A stretch of DNA of 64,000 nucleotides from Natrinema hispanicum (GTDB lineage Archaea > Halobacteriota > Halobacteria > Halobacteriales > Natrialbaceae). The number at the start of each line of letters is the position of its first letter. Position 1 is the first letter of the stretch. The notes under the pieces are model-generated. The model saw only the letters and a list, made by a program, of their open reading frames with translations, ran no database searches and was not told the origin of the DNA. The translations under genes and the position numbers were made by a program. The DNA lies in assembly GCF_900111485.1 (NCBI RefSeq), contig NZ_FOIC01000006.1:1-64000 (forward strand). Direction: 5' to 3'. Positions 1 to 9,501 of this stretch are shown here, one piece after another.

Positions 1-753
1 GAAGCCGACGTCAGCTTCGGCATCCTCTTCGACGACGAGAAATTCGACGGTAACGACATCCGCCGCGTCGGCGAGGAGTTCCTCTACATCGAACTTGCCG
101 GCCACCACGTCGAAACCTGGGAAGACTGCGAGTTCGACACAATCGTCTGTACGGATCCGCACTCCTACAACACCTTCAAAAACGAGTATCCCGAGGTCGA
201 CTTCGAAGAGTTCGCCGACGATCCGATGATGCCCTTCGAGTACGACGAGCAATGGAACGCCGACGGCGAAATTGACGTTCTTCACTGGACCCAGGCCGTC
301 GAAGAACTCGTCTCTGAAGGCCACCTCGAGCTGTCGGGGACGGAACTCGACTACACGGTCACTTACCACGATCCGTGTCACCTCGGCCGGTACAACGACG
401 AGTACGAAGCCCCCCGCGAACTCATCACAGCGACTGGCTGTACGCTCGACGAGATGCCCCGCAACCGCGCCAACTCCTTCTGCTGCGGTGGCGGCGGTGG
501 CGGCCTCTGGATGGACTTCGAAGAAGAGCCCAAACCCAGTGAAGAACGGATTCGTGAAGCGCTCGAGGACACCGACGCCGGCAGTGGCGTCGAGAAGTTC
601 GTCGTCGCCTGTCCGATGTGCATGACCATGTACGAGGACGGGCGCAAGACCGGCGGCTACGAGGACGAGATCGAGATCGTCGACATCGCTGAACTCATCG
701 TCGAAGCGATTGGGAAAGCGGACGAAGCGAAGGTCGATATCGCTGCGGACTAA
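1..753 (+). CDS. CCG-domain Fe-S protein, HdrD/GlpC-like (5' truncated)
   Basis: The reading frame is open from base 1, so the gene starts outside the window; 250 C-terminal residues are visible. It carries the cysteine-rich CCG signature of heterodisulfide reductase subunit D, GlpC and LutA relatives: VCTDPHSYN early on, then DPCHLGR, FCCGGGGGG and ACPMC, the usual Cys...CysCys...CysXXCys spacing that binds a noncubane [4Fe-4S] cluster. Proteins of this family pass electrons between dehydrogenases and quinone or thiol acceptors. The substrate cannot be named, because the N-terminal ferredoxin or membrane part is missing. It ends 128 bases before a convergent amidotransferase gene. Confidence 0.85.
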   Translation, partial: EADVSFGILFDDEKFDGNDIRRVGEEFLYIELAGHHVETWEDCEFDTIVCTDPHSYNTFKNEYPEVDFEEFADDPMMPFEYDEQWNADGEIDVLHWTQAVEELVSEGHLELSGTELDYTVTYHDPCHLGRYNDEYEAPRELITATGCTLDEMPRNRANSFCCGGGGGGLWMDFEEEPKPSEERIREALEDTDAGSGVEKFVVACPMCMTMYEDGRKTGGYEDEIEIVDIAELIVEAIGKADEAKVDIAAD

Positions 754-881
754 CTACGATTCGGTTTTCGAGGTCATCGCTCACGGCTACGTTTTCAGAA
801 CACAACTCGAGTAGCTCGCTTCGACAGAGAGATTCACGACCAGACGGCGTCACTCGTCTCGAGCGAGCCCGAATAGAAAGG

Positions 882-1622
882 TCAGTCGGAGCCGCCGGCT
901 TCCGCCGTCGCGTCGTGGCTCGCAGCCTCGGCGGCCCTATCTCCCACCGTCACCTCGCGGACGAACTCGAGGAAGTTCTCGAAGACCAGTTTCGCCTCAC
1001 AGGATCGCTGATAGTTCGCTTCGGTGATCTCGGCGAGGATCGACTCGAGCCGATCGTCGGCGAGGTCCTTCCGGTAGACGAGTTCGCGGGCGGTCTTGGT
1101 GTCGTACTCGGGGTGGAACTGGACGCCGAAGACCCGGTCTTTACAGAAGCCGTGGTTCGAGTACTCGTTTTCGGCGAGGGATTCGGCACCCGGCGGGAGC
1201 TCAGTGACCGCGTCGGAGTGGCTGGTAAAGGCAGTGAAGGTCTCGTCGATCCCCTCGAAGAGGCGTGACTCGCCCGTGTGTTCGATCTCGCTGTAACCAA
1301 CCTCGTAGACGCCCATGTCGTCGACGGTGCCCCCGAGGACGTCAGCCAGCAGTTGGTGGCCCCAGCAGATTCCGAGGAATGGAATGTCGCGGTCGATCGC
1401 CTCGTCGACCCACGCCTTGACGGACTGTATCCACTCCTCGTCCCAGTAGACCGACGACCGGGAGCCGGTGACGACGGCCCCATCGTAGTCGAAGCCGTCG
1501 GGGACCGTCCCGTCGGTGGCGTCGAACTCCGACAGCGAGGCGTCGAGTTCGCGCCGGAAGTTCCGCGTCGTGTTCTTGTCCTGATGGGCCGCGTTGAGGA
1601 CGGCGATTCGCAGGTGACGCAT
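882..1622 (-). CDS. class I glutamine amidotransferase (GMP synthase-like)
   Basis: 246 residues forming a stand-alone class I glutamine amidotransferase domain. The nucleophile elbow GICWGHQ places the catalytic Cys at residue 86, and QFHPEYD supplies His170 and Glu172, so the triad is complete. The domain hydrolyses glutamine and donates ammonia. No synthetase partner is fused or adjacent, so it belongs with the GMP synthase-like paralogues of unknown acceptor or the gamma-glutamyl hydrolase type rather than GuaA proper. The C-terminal 25 residues are Ala/Asp-rich and probably disordered. It lies 135 bases downstream of the adenylate-forming gene on the same strand. Confidence 0.85.
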   Translation of the reverse strand: MRHLRIAVLNAAHQDKNTTRNFRRELDASLSEFDATDGTVPDGFDYDGAVVTGSRSSVYWDEEWIQSVKAWVDEAIDRDIPFLGICWGHQLLADVLGGTVDDMGVYEVGYSEIEHTGESRLFEGIDETFTAFTSHSDAVTELPPGAESLAENEYSNHGFCKDRVFGVQFHPEYDTKTARELVYRKDLADDRLESILAEITEANYQRSCEAKLVFENFLEFVREVTVGDRAAEAASHDATAEAGGSD

Positions 1623-1757
1623 TACGGTCTAGTGGCAACTCGGTGAAAATAGGCCTTGCGTACGGTGCCGACGTTGCCGTAAGCGGTGACAGCCAGTTGA
1701 AGTCGGTCCCAACAATCGAGCCGAGTGACAGACCTCGGTCCCAGTCAACACGGTGGC

Positions 1758-2999
1758 TCACCGCAAGTGGTAGGCTCCGGCTTCATCACGGTGGAATCGG
1801 TCGCCAGTATGGAACCAGCCGTCCACGAATCGGCCGCGATCGTCGGCCGCGTCTGTGTCGGGACTGCCCACATAGCCGTCGGCGAGCATCGGCCCCGACA
1901 GCTGCACCTGTCCGTCGGCAACGCCTTCGAGGACCGCGCCCGCCTCATCGACCAGACGGGCCCGACAGCCGGGCACCGGGCTGCCAACGCCGGTCCCGTC
2001 GGAATCGCATCGATCCGGGTCGAATCGCCCGCTCATGGCGGTTGGACACTCGAGGCGGCCGTAAACCGGTACAACCGGAACGTTGCGGTCTCGGTAGGCC
2101 GCGACCGCCTCGTCGCCGATCGGTCCCTCGCAGACGACCCGCTCGAGCGAGTCGGCCGCATTGTCGAATCCGGATGCGGCTGCGATGTCGCGAATCGCCC
2201 GTTCGCGGCCGATCAGGAGCGTCGCGTCCGCCGCGGCCATCGCAGTCGTGGCGTCGCCGGGATCGAACGCGCGGTCGAGCAAGAGCGTACCGCCGACGTA
2301 GAGCACCGACAACGCGACGCGGACGAGACCGTCGGCGGTCGACAGCGGCATCGGAAGCGGCACGACGTCGTTGGCGGCGAGCCCCCACGCGACGACGCCC
2401 GTGATACAGTTGCGCTCGATGGCGGTGGCCGAATAGCCGGCGACCGGACGGCCGGACTCGCCGTGGAGCGCCAGCGCCGGCGTTGCGTCGGTCGGCCGCC
2501 CGTCGTGATCGATCGGCTCACCGCTGGTTTCAGCCAGCGCCTCGAGCGTCACGACCCGATCGAAGGGGATCGACCGCACTAGGTCGCGCTGGGCCGCTTC
2601 GGCGACGACGAGATCGGGTGCGAGGACGTCGAACGGGCGGTCGACCGAGGCGGGGGTCAGCAGATGCGAGATCGGCGCGAACGTCGCGCCGAGCCGGCGA
2701 CAGGCGAACCACAGCGCGAGCGCGACGACTCGGTTTCTGGTAACGAGACAGACTGTGTCGCCAGCGGCGATCCCACGCGCGGCGAGGCGCTCGGCTATCC
2801 GCTCCGCAAGCGTCGACAGTTCCCGGTAGGAGACCCGGTCCTCGTTGATCGTCTCCGCGGGGGCGGACAGCCGCTGCTCCGAGATGTCGATGACCGCCGT
2901 CCGATCCGGGAAGTGGTCGGCCCGCCGCGCCAGCGAGAGAGTCACGATAGTTACTCCCACGCTCGAGTACGTAGTAGATAGGGGATCAATCGCAAGCAT
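1758..2999 (-). CDS. short adenylate-forming (AMP-binding) enzyme, lacks C-terminal lid domain
   Basis: 413 residues related to acyl-CoA synthetases and MenE-like ligases. The N-terminal core is recognisable (ARRADHFPDRTA, VSYRELSTLAERIAERL, GDTVCLVTRNR, and a final GWFHTGDRFHRDEAGAYHLR). The protein stops where the hinge and the roughly 100-residue lid domain with its catalytic Lys should begin. The usual TSGTTGxPK phosphate loop is replaced by HGESGRPVAGY. Both losses argue against ordinary CoA ligation. Some in-frame GTG codons near residue 16 could be the true start. The next gene upstream on this strand encodes a hydrolase that also lacks a key residue. Confidence 0.75.
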   Translation of the reverse strand: MLAIDPLSTTYSSVGVTIVTLSLARRADHFPDRTAVIDISEQRLSAPAETINEDRVSYRELSTLAERIAERLAARGIAAGDTVCLVTRNRVVALALWFACRRLGATFAPISHLLTPASVDRPFDVLAPDLVVAEAAQRDLVRSIPFDRVVTLEALAETSGEPIDHDGRPTDATPALALHGESGRPVAGYSATAIERNCITGVVAWGLAANDVVPLPMPLSTADGLVRVALSVLYVGGTLLLDRAFDPGDATTAMAAADATLLIGRERAIRDIAAASGFDNAADSLERVVCEGPIGDEAVAAYRDRNVPVVPVYGRLECPTAMSGRFDPDRCDSDGTGVGSPVPGCRARLVDEAGAVLEGVADGQVQLSGPMLADGYVGSPDTDAADDRGRFVDGWFHTGDRFHRDEAGAYHLR

Positions 3000-3065
3000 G
3001 AGACCGGCTTGCCGGTCAGTTCGGTATCGATCCTGCCAACGCGCGCTCGCTGGTTTCGAGTCCGA

Positions 3066-3848
3066 TTACTCGTCGTCCGTCTGGTCCTCGAGAAAGCCCA
3101 GCAACAGATCGTTGACCGTCCGCGAGCGCTCGATAAAGCAGAGATGGCCCGCGCCCTCGAGTTCGCGGAACTCGCCACGGGGAAGCCCCCGTGCGAGGGC
3201 CTCGCCGGCCGACGGCGATACCAGTTCGTCAGCCCTGCCGTGGAACACCCGTGTCGGCTGCGTCACCTCGACCAGCCAGTCGCTTGCGTCAAAGTCCGCG
3301 AGCGCTGCGACCTGTGCCTCCCAGCCCGCACGATCCGCGTCGCCGTCGGCTCGCCAGTCGACGATGCCGTCGCACACGTCGGGCTGGGCCGCCAGGAAGT
3401 CATCGGAGAGTCCCGCCTCGAGCGACTCGCGAAGCGCGTCGGGATCGTCCGGCGGTGCGAACAGCGCCTCGAGATCGAAGTCCGATCCCTGCGCGGCCGT
3501 GCCAAACAACGTCAGCGTCGCGACGCGACTCGAGGTCCGAGCCGCTTCGAGTGCGATCGCACCGCCGAGCCCGCAGCCCACGAGGTGGGCGTTACGGATC
3601 TCGCAGTCGGCGAGCACTGCCTCGAGGTCGGCGACGAGCGTCTCGAGGCTATAGGGGCCGGGTGGGGCGTCCGACCGGCCAGTTCCTCGAAGGTCCCAGA
3701 CGACGGCCTCGTAGGGGCCGGCGACGGCAGCGTGTTGCCAGCCCCACAGCCAGCCGCCGAGGCCCGCCTCGGAGACAAAGACGACAGGCGCACCCTCGCC
3801 TGCGCGGTCGTAGTACAGCGAGACCGATCCGTTCGATGCAGTCGGCAT
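3066..3848 (-). CDS. alpha/beta-hydrolase fold protein lacking the nucleophile
   Basis: 260 residues with the order of elements expected of an alpha/beta hydrolase: strand 3 FVSEAGLGGW, then WDLRGTGRSD, the nucleophile elbow, Asp207 in GRADELVSP and His235 in GAGHLCFIE. The elbow reads VGCGLGG, so position 93, which is Ser, Cys or Asp in active enzymes, is Gly; Cys92 sits one residue early. The HG of the oxyanion loop is also missing. It is therefore a probable pseudo-enzyme or an enzyme with an altered mechanism. It starts 64 bases after alaS ends on the same strand and precedes the truncated AMP-binding protein. Confidence 0.85.
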   Translation of the reverse strand: MPTASNGSVSLYYDRAGEGAPVVFVSEAGLGGWLWGWQHAAVAGPYEAVVWDLRGTGRSDAPPGPYSLETLVADLEAVLADCEIRNAHLVGCGLGGAIALEAARTSSRVATLTLFGTAAQGSDFDLEALFAPPDDPDALRESLEAGLSDDFLAAQPDVCDGIVDWRADGDADRAGWEAQVAALADFDASDWLVEVTQPTRVFHGRADELVSPSAGEALARGLPRGEFRELEGAGHLCFIERSRTVNDLLLGFLEDQTDDE

Positions 3849-3912
3849 AGGTGACTCGAGGGGACGGACGCTGAAAGAAGGGGTCGATTTCGATGCGAGC
3901 GAGCAGCGAACG

Positions 3913-6690
3913 TCAGGCGTCCTGAACCTGCCGAAGTACGTCGGGTGCGTCCTCGAGCGCCCCGTCAAGATCGTCGACGTTGGGGCCGCCCCCCTGTGCG
4001 AAGTCCGCCGGGCCGCCGCCACCGCCGCCGACCTTCGAGGCCAGTTCGCCGACGACTTCGCCGGCGTTGACGCCAACGTCGTCGGGCACGGCGACGACAA
4101 ACTGGGCACCGCTTTCACCGCTGCCGAGGACGGCGATCTTGCCGTCTTCGGCGAGGGCGTTGGCGGTCGCGCGCAGTTCGTCCATGTCGGCGTCGATCCG
4201 GTCGATGACGGCCGTCGCGTCGCCGACATCGACTTCTTCGCCGCTGCCACCGCCGCCGGCGCGGGCCTCGGCGAGCTGTTCTTTCAGGTCCTCGATCTGC
4301 TTGCCGCGGTCCTTCCACTCCTCGAAGAACCGTTCGGCGGTGTCTGGGACCGCCTCGGGCGAGACGTCGAGGATTTCCGCGGCCTCGTAGAGGGCGTCTT
4401 CTTTCTCCTGAGTCGCCTCGATAGCGGCTTCGCCAGCGGCGAAGGTGATCCGTTCGACGCCGTCCTGGACGCGTTCGGTCGAGAGGACCTTGATCGCGCC
4501 GATGTCGCCGGTGCGGGCGACGTGGGTGCCACCGCAGGCCTGGGTGTCCTCGTCGACGTGGATCAGCCGGATCTGCTCGCCCGGCGGGATGCCACCCTGA
4601 TAGAGGTCGAAGCCGTGTTCGGCTTCGGCGTCGTGGCGGTCGGGCCACTCCTGGGTGACCGACGTGTTGTCCATGACGATTTCGTTGGCGCGGTTCTCGA
4701 TCCGCTTGATATCGTCGCGGCTGATGCGGTCGTAGTGGCGAACGTCGATTCGGGAACTCTCGACGCCCTTCTGGGCACCGGCCTGCCGGATGTGCTCGCC
4801 GAGAACTTGCCGAGCGGCGTGGATGACGATGTGGGTTGCCGTGTGATGGCGCATCAGTTGCCGGCGACGGCCGCCGTCGATCTGGCCGTTGACCAGTTCA
4901 CCCTTGCCGGGGTTCTCGTCGGTTCGGTGGAGGATGACGCCGTCTTCGATCTGGACGTCTTCGACCTCGACGGTCGTGTCGTCGGTCGAGAGCGTCCCCG
5001 TGTCAGCAGGCTGGCCACCGCCTTCGGGGTAGAACATCGTCTGGTCGAGGACGACATCGTAACCCTCCTCGCGCTCGAAGACGTCGAGGACGACCGCCTC
5101 GAACTGCGTACGCTGCTGGTCGTCGTAGTAGAGTTTCTCCGTCTCGGGGAGATCCTCGAATCGCTCGTCCTCGTCCTCGTCGGCCTCGGCGACCGCTTCG
5201 GGGGTGTCGTGGCGCTTCGCGACGAGACTGTAGAAGTCGTCGGGCACGTCGACCTCGGCACCCGCTTCTGCGGCGATCTCTTCGACCATATCCGGCTGGA
5301 GCCCGTGTGAGTCGTAGAGTTCGATCAGCTCCTCGGTCGGGATCGGCTCACCCGTCTCGGCGTACTCCTCGGCCATCGTCTCGACCCGGCGACCACCGCG
5401 CTCGAGCGTCTCGCGATACTTCTCGACCTCGGTGCGGACGATGTCACGGATCGTATCGCGGTTTTCGTACTCGAGACGTTCGGCCTGCATATCGACGAGT
5501 TCGTCCAGGGGCGCGTCGACGCCGGCGGTGTCACAGAGCCGTTTGGTGCGTCGCAGCACCATCCGCGTGAGATAGCCTGTCCCGACGTTCGAGGGGACGA
5601 TGCCGTCGCCGAGCATATAGGCCAGCGTCCGGCAGTGGTCCGCGATGGCGTAGATGTCCTCGAGGGGCTCCATCAGGTCCTCGAGTTCCGCGGTGTCGAC
5701 GTCGAGTTCGGCTGCGATCTCGCTTCGGGCGGTTTCCATGTCCTCGGCCTCGTCGATGTCCATGTGGCCCGCGAGCTTTGCTGCGCGATAGATCAGGTCT
5801 TCCTCCTCGTCGGTATGTTCGAGGCCCGCGTTCTCCTTGAGGAAGGCGATCATATCGGGGTAGACCGCCTCGTAGACCGTCGGCGTCCCCTGAGAGACCC
5901 AGGTCCACCGCTCTAACCCGTAGCCGGTGTCGACGATGTAGGTGTCCATCGGGCTGTAGCGGTTGCCGTCTTTCATCTCGTACTCGCCGTCGGGATCCTG
6001 CTCCATCGACATGAAAACGAGCGTGGCGAGTTCGACGCCCCGATAGATGACCTCGATGGCGGGCCCGGCGTTGCCGCCGCCGACCCACGGGTCCTCGATG
6101 TAGATGACTTCCTCGAGATCGACGCCCAGCGAGTCGAAAAAGCCGTCACAGAGTTCGACGGTCCGGTCCTTCCAGTAGACCTCACCGTAGTAGGCGTACT
6201 CGTCTTCGTCGACGTCCTCGCGCGTGTTGAACGCGTGGTGGGCCATCATCTCGAAGGCCATCGTGTGGCGGCCCGTCTTGCCGACGTTGTCGATGTCCTG
6301 CATCCGGATGCAGGGCTGGGAGACCGTCAGCGGGTTCGCCGGCGGCGGCGTCTCGCCGCTCGTGACCAGCGGCTGGAAGTCGTAGATCGACGCCTGGGTC
6401 AACAGGACGTCGTCGCGCCAGCGGTTCGCCGCAACCGGGTAGGGATCGATGCGTTCGTGGTCGTGATCCTCGAAATAGGAGAGAAAGGTCTCACGCATCT
6501 CCTCGAGGCTGTACTCGTCGTCGAACCCCGAGTTGTCGATGAAGCCGTACTCCTCGCACGGCGGCTCACCACAGGTCTCCCTGTCGTGGTCGCGCGTCCA
6601 GAAGTGAGCGCCACACGACGGGCACTCCTTGCGCTCGAACCCTTCCTCCTCGAAGTACTCGAGGCGGTACTCCTCCTCTAGTTCGCTCAT
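3913..6690 (-). CDS. alaS: alanyl-tRNA synthetase, archaeal type
   Basis: 925 residues. AlaRS charges tRNA-Ala in the cytoplasm. The archaeal N-terminal extension has four cysteines (CPSC at 23-26, C40, C45) that may bind zinc. The class II catalytic core follows ([14 protein letters not shown], and [14 protein letters not shown]). The editing domain carries HHTATH and CGGTH, the metal-binding motifs that hydrolyse Ser- and Gly-tRNA-Ala, and the C-terminal C-Ala domain ends with a Gly-rich stretch. The start was placed at MSELEEEY, which matches the family; an in-frame ATG 14 codons upstream gives an unlikely basic leader. No intein is present. Confidence 0.98.
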   Translation of the reverse strand: MSELEEEYRLEYFEEEGFERKECPSCGAHFWTRDHDRETCGEPPCEEYGFIDNSGFDDEYSLEEMRETFLSYFEDHDHERIDPYPVAANRWRDDVLLTQASIYDFQPLVTSGETPPPANPLTVSQPCIRMQDIDNVGKTGRHTMAFEMMAHHAFNTREDVDEDEYAYYGEVYWKDRTVELCDGFFDSLGVDLEEVIYIEDPWVGGGNAGPAIEVIYRGVELATLVFMSMEQDPDGEYEMKDGNRYSPMDTYIVDTGYGLERWTWVSQGTPTVYEAVYPDMIAFLKENAGLEHTDEEEDLIYRAAKLAGHMDIDEAEDMETARSEIAAELDVDTAELEDLMEPLEDIYAIADHCRTLAYMLGDGIVPSNVGTGYLTRMVLRRTKRLCDTAGVDAPLDELVDMQAERLEYENRDTIRDIVRTEVEKYRETLERGGRRVETMAEEYAETGEPIPTEELIELYDSHGLQPDMVEEIAAEAGAEVDVPDDFYSLVAKRHDTPEAVAEADEDEDERFEDLPETEKLYYDDQQRTQFEAVVLDVFEREEGYDVVLDQTMFYPEGGGQPADTGTLSTDDTTVEVEDVQIEDGVILHRTDENPGKGELVNGQIDGGRRRQLMRHHTATHIVIHAARQVLGEHIRQAGAQKGVESSRIDVRHYDRISRDDIKRIENRANEIVMDNTSVTQEWPDRHDAEAEHGFDLYQGGIPPGEQIRLIHVDEDTQACGGTHVARTGDIGAIKVLSTERVQDGVERITFAAGEAAIEATQEKEDALYEAAEILDVSPEAVPDTAERFFEEWKDRGKQIEDLKEQLAEARAGGGGSGEEVDVGDATAVIDRIDADMDELRATANALAEDGKIAVLGSGESGAQFVVAVPDDVGVNAGEVVGELASKVGGGGGGPADFAQGGGPNVDDLDGALEDAPDVLRQVQDA

Positions 6691-6810
6691 TACGCGTCTA
6701 TTGCCCGTGCAGCGCGTAAAACAGTTCCGCAACCGTGGTCGGGGACAGCTATCATGGACAGTCAGCCGACAGTATTAGCAGCCGTCGGGCGTCACCGTCG
6801 AGCCGGCCAG

Positions 6811-6822
6811 TAAATTTTTAAG
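6811..6822 (+). promoter_or_regulatory. TATA box of the degenerate sensor gene
   Basis: The AT-rich block TAAATTTTTAAG in a GC-rich surround is centred about 24 bases before the ATG at 6841. That spacing predicts a transcript starting at or next to the start codon, which supports choosing 6841. Confidence 0.55.
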
Positions 6823-6840
6823 AGATGACGGGCCCGACGT

Positions 6841-8340
6841 ATGGAGTATCGACTGTTCAAACGAATGACCCAGCCGTCATCGACGACACGACCGCGGACG
6901 GTCCTCTATGTCGCCGGCTCCGAGGCGACGGCCAGCGATGGTGCCGAGCGACTCGAGACCGCCGAACGCGACGGCCACGAGCGATCGGTTCGATCGGCGA
7001 CGACACTCGAGACCGAGCGAATCCGCAACTGGGCTCCTGCGGTCGACTGTGTCGTCTTCGCCGAGACGCCGACGACAACAGCAGGCTCGAATCTGCTCGA
7101 TGTGGTCGAAGCCTGTGGCTCGACGCCACTTGTCCTCTTTACCGACAGTTCGTTTACACCGGCGGCTGCCGGCTCGACCGGCGGCATCGACGGCTACGTT
7201 CGGCGTGATACCGACGACGCCATTGCCCACCTCGCAGACGAAATCGAGTGGGTCTGTCGCGACCAAAATCGCTGTCGACCGGACCGTGACCGGCTCCGAC
7301 CGGCCGTCACGGCACTCCCGATCCCTGTCCTGTGGTACGAATGCGAGGACGGCGAGCCCATCGTTCAAGCGGCCACCGACGCCGTCGCCGACGTCTTCGG
7401 CACTGATCCCGACGAGGTCGTCGGCGAGCCAGTCGACGAGTGGCTCGTCCCGTCGGGCCTCGAGCACCGCCGAACGACGCTGCGCGAGGCGCTACAGGCG
7501 GGCGAACGCCGCCAGTTCGAACGCTGCCACGATACCGACGACGGCATCCGCGACTTTCTGATCACGCTGAAGCCACTCGAATCGGCCGCAAGCGACGCTG
7601 GTGCGAACGCGGACAACCCAAGCGGACTACTCGTCTACCACGACGTAACCGAACGCCATCGTTGCAGACGAACGCGGGCCGCCACCGACGCGCGACTCGA
7701 GGCGATCACCGACCTGCTCGAGGACGACATCTGGCCGTCACTGAACGTCGCCCGCGGCTACCTCGGGCTCGACGCCGACACCGGGAAGAGCGACCACGTC
7801 ACGACCGTTGCGAACGCACAGGAGCGCGTCGAAGCAGCACTCGAGCGACTGGCCGCGCTCGCCGAGGGAGACGCGCTCGTCAATACCGAACCCGTCGGTG
7901 TCCACGACATCGCACGACAAGCCTGGATTAGCATCGAAACCGGCGAGACGCGACTCGTCACGCGGGACGCGACCGATCGCATCCTCGAGGCAAACAAGGC
8001 ACGGCTGCGGGAGTTGTTCGAGCACCTGTTTCGGCTCGTCGTCGACGACGAGACAGTACCGGCCGTCGTCGTCGGCGTGACCGACGACGGCTTCTGTCTC
8101 ACACAGTACGATCCGGAGGCGGACACCGAGGCCGTCGATGCGCTGGAGACGGAGCCAGACGCGACGGAACGAGTCGCCAGCCACTCGGCTGTGCTTGACG
8201 GTGCCGACGACGACCTCGAGCCTGTCGAGCGCATCGCCGATATGCACGGCTGGAGCGTCGACATCGTCGAAACAGACGGTCGAATCGCCGTCGTGTGTCG
8301 CGGTGTCGCCGACGGCGAGCGGGCGCTCGACGGAAGTTAG
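6841..8340 (+). CDS. PAS-containing degenerate histidine kinase
   Basis: 499 residues. Residues 20-135 look like a decayed receiver domain ([27 protein letters not shown]). Residues 155-270 form a PAS domain (LPIPVLWYE, ending [12 protein letters not shown]). The rest aligns with haloarchaeal HisKA and HATPase domains, but the H-box reads [14 protein letters not shown] (residues 293-305) with Asp where the phospho-accepting His should be. The N-box reads [10 protein letters not shown] without its Asn, and no GxG nucleotide-binding box is seen. It probably senses or dimerises without kinase activity. The last four bases overlap the end of convergent rfcS. Confidence 0.8.
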   Translation: MEYRLFKRMTQPSSTTRPRTVLYVAGSEATASDGAERLETAERDGHERSVRSATTLETERIRNWAPAVDCVVFAETPTTTAGSNLLDVVEACGSTPLVLFTDSSFTPAAAGSTGGIDGYVRRDTDDAIAHLADEIEWVCRDQNRCRPDRDRLRPAVTALPIPVLWYECEDGEPIVQAATDAVADVFGTDPDEVVGEPVDEWLVPSGLEHRRTTLREALQAGERRQFERCHDTDDGIRDFLITLKPLESAASDAGANADNPSGLLVYHDVTERHRCRRTRAATDARLEAITDLLEDDIWPSLNVARGYLGLDADTGKSDHVTTVANAQERVEAALERLAALAEGDALVNTEPVGVHDIARQAWISIETGETRLVTRDATDRILEANKARLRELFEHLFRLVVDDETVPAVVVGVTDDGFCLTQYDPEADTEAVDALETEPDATERVASHSAVLDGADDDLEPVERIADMHGWSVDIVETDGRIAVVCRGVADGERALDGS

Positions 8341-9335
8341 GCCTCGTCCTCGAGCGCCAGCGACGCCAACATGGCCTCGAGTTGCAGGCGCTCGTTTGCG
8401 CCCTCCGTAATTCGATAGTCGACTTCGCCAAGTCGCTCGAGCAGCCGCACCGTCGCCTGTTCGGGAATATCGAACGCCCAGGCCGAGCGGTGCAGTTGGT
8501 CGATAACGTCGCCGCCGGCGAGTCCGCGGTCGGTCAGCAGGTCCTCTAAGGCGGCGCGGGCGGCGGTGAAGTCGCCGTCGATGGCGTACTCGACCATCGC
8601 CTCGACCTCCTCGGGGCGGGCGGTAGCGGTGATCGCGAAGACGGTCTCCTCGTCGACGGTTTCGCCCATGACGGCCGCGGCCTGCAGGGCGTTGATCGCC
8701 TTGCGCATGTCGCCGTCGGCCGCATAGACCAGCGCGTCAACGCCGTCGTCGGTCACGTCGATTCCCTCAGTGGCGGCGATTTCGCGGACCTGCGCCTCGA
8801 TGGCGTCCTCGCCGAGTTCGGTGAAGCGAAAGACCGCACACCGCGACTGGATGGGGTCGATGATCTGACTCGAGTAGTTACACGAGAGGATAAAGCGGGT
8901 GTTGTTCGAGAACTGCTCCATCGTCCGGCGCAGCGCAGACTGGGCGTCGGAGGTGAGCGCGTCAGCTTCGTCGAGAAAGATGATGCGATGGTCGTAGCCG
9001 CCGAAACTCGAGCGCGCGAAGTCCTTGATTCGGTCGCGGACGACGTCGATGCCGCGCTGGTCGGAGGCGTTGAGTTCGAGGAAGTTCTCGCGCCAGTCGT
9101 CGTCGTAGACCTCGCGGGCGATGGCCTGTGCGGCCGTCGTCTTGCCGGTACCGGCAGGCCCCGCAAACATGAGATGCGGGAGGTCGTCCTGCTCAACGTA
9201 GCGTTTGAGCCGTGGCACGATGTTCTCGTGGCCTTTGATCTCGTCGAGTCGCTCCGGCCGGTACTTCTCGATCCAGACTTCCGTCTTCCCGGGGGTCGGC
9301 CCCGCCGCCTCGGCGTCGGCCTCGGCCTCGCTCAT
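8337..9335 (-). CDS. rfcS: replication factor C small subunit (clamp loader)
   Basis: 332 residues. RfcS forms the motor of the clamp loader that opens PCNA onto primed DNA. Visible motifs are the RFC box [13 protein letters not shown] (21-33), Walker [10 protein letters not shown] (59-67), Walker B IIFLDEAD (118-125) with the DEAD signature, and the SRC arginine-finger motif (164-166). No intein interrupts the gene, although many haloarchaeal rfcS genes carry one. The start at [10 protein letters not shown] is preferred over an ATG 25 codons upstream. Confidence 0.97.
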   Translation of the reverse strand: MSEAEADAEAAGPTPGKTEVWIEKYRPERLDEIKGHENIVPRLKRYVEQDDLPHLMFAGPAGTGKTTAAQAIAREVYDDDWRENFLELNASDQRGIDVVRDRIKDFARSSFGGYDHRIIFLDEADALTSDAQSALRRTMEQFSNNTRFILSCNYSSQIIDPIQSRCAVFRFTELGEDAIEAQVREIAATEGIDVTDDGVDALVYAADGDMRKAINALQAAAVMGETVDEETVFAITATARPEEVEAMVEYAIDGDFTAARAALEDLLTDRGLAGGDVIDQLHRSAWAFDIPEQATVRLLERLGEVDYRITEGANERLQLEAMLASLALEDEA

Positions 9336-9501
9336 ACCGGCACCAGAGCGGGACGGAAGATAAATCGCCCGAAGGTCGGTCTCGAGTCGCGGGCCGACTG
9401 GTAGGCGCACCCGCTGGGAGCCGAAGAAGCCGAATCAAAACCAACACGGATCTTGACATCTGCATAACACGTTTTTGGTTGTGCTCGTAGAACGATACGC
9501 C

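Noticed and set aside
1623-1757. frameshifted lid domain of the AMP-binding enzyme
   Set aside because: None of the reading frames beyond the stop shows the GRxKD hinge or other lid motifs, and the gap is too short.
1643-2582. long plus-strand frames opposite the adenylate-forming gene
   Set aside because: Arg-rich or low-information antisense frames are expected opposite GC-rich coding DNA; the minus-strand protein has clear family motifs.
3869-3885. ORB-like TGAAAGAAGGGGT upstream of the hydrolase gene
   Set aside because: It needs a one-base gap and lacks the CTCCA half, so chance is a fair explanation.
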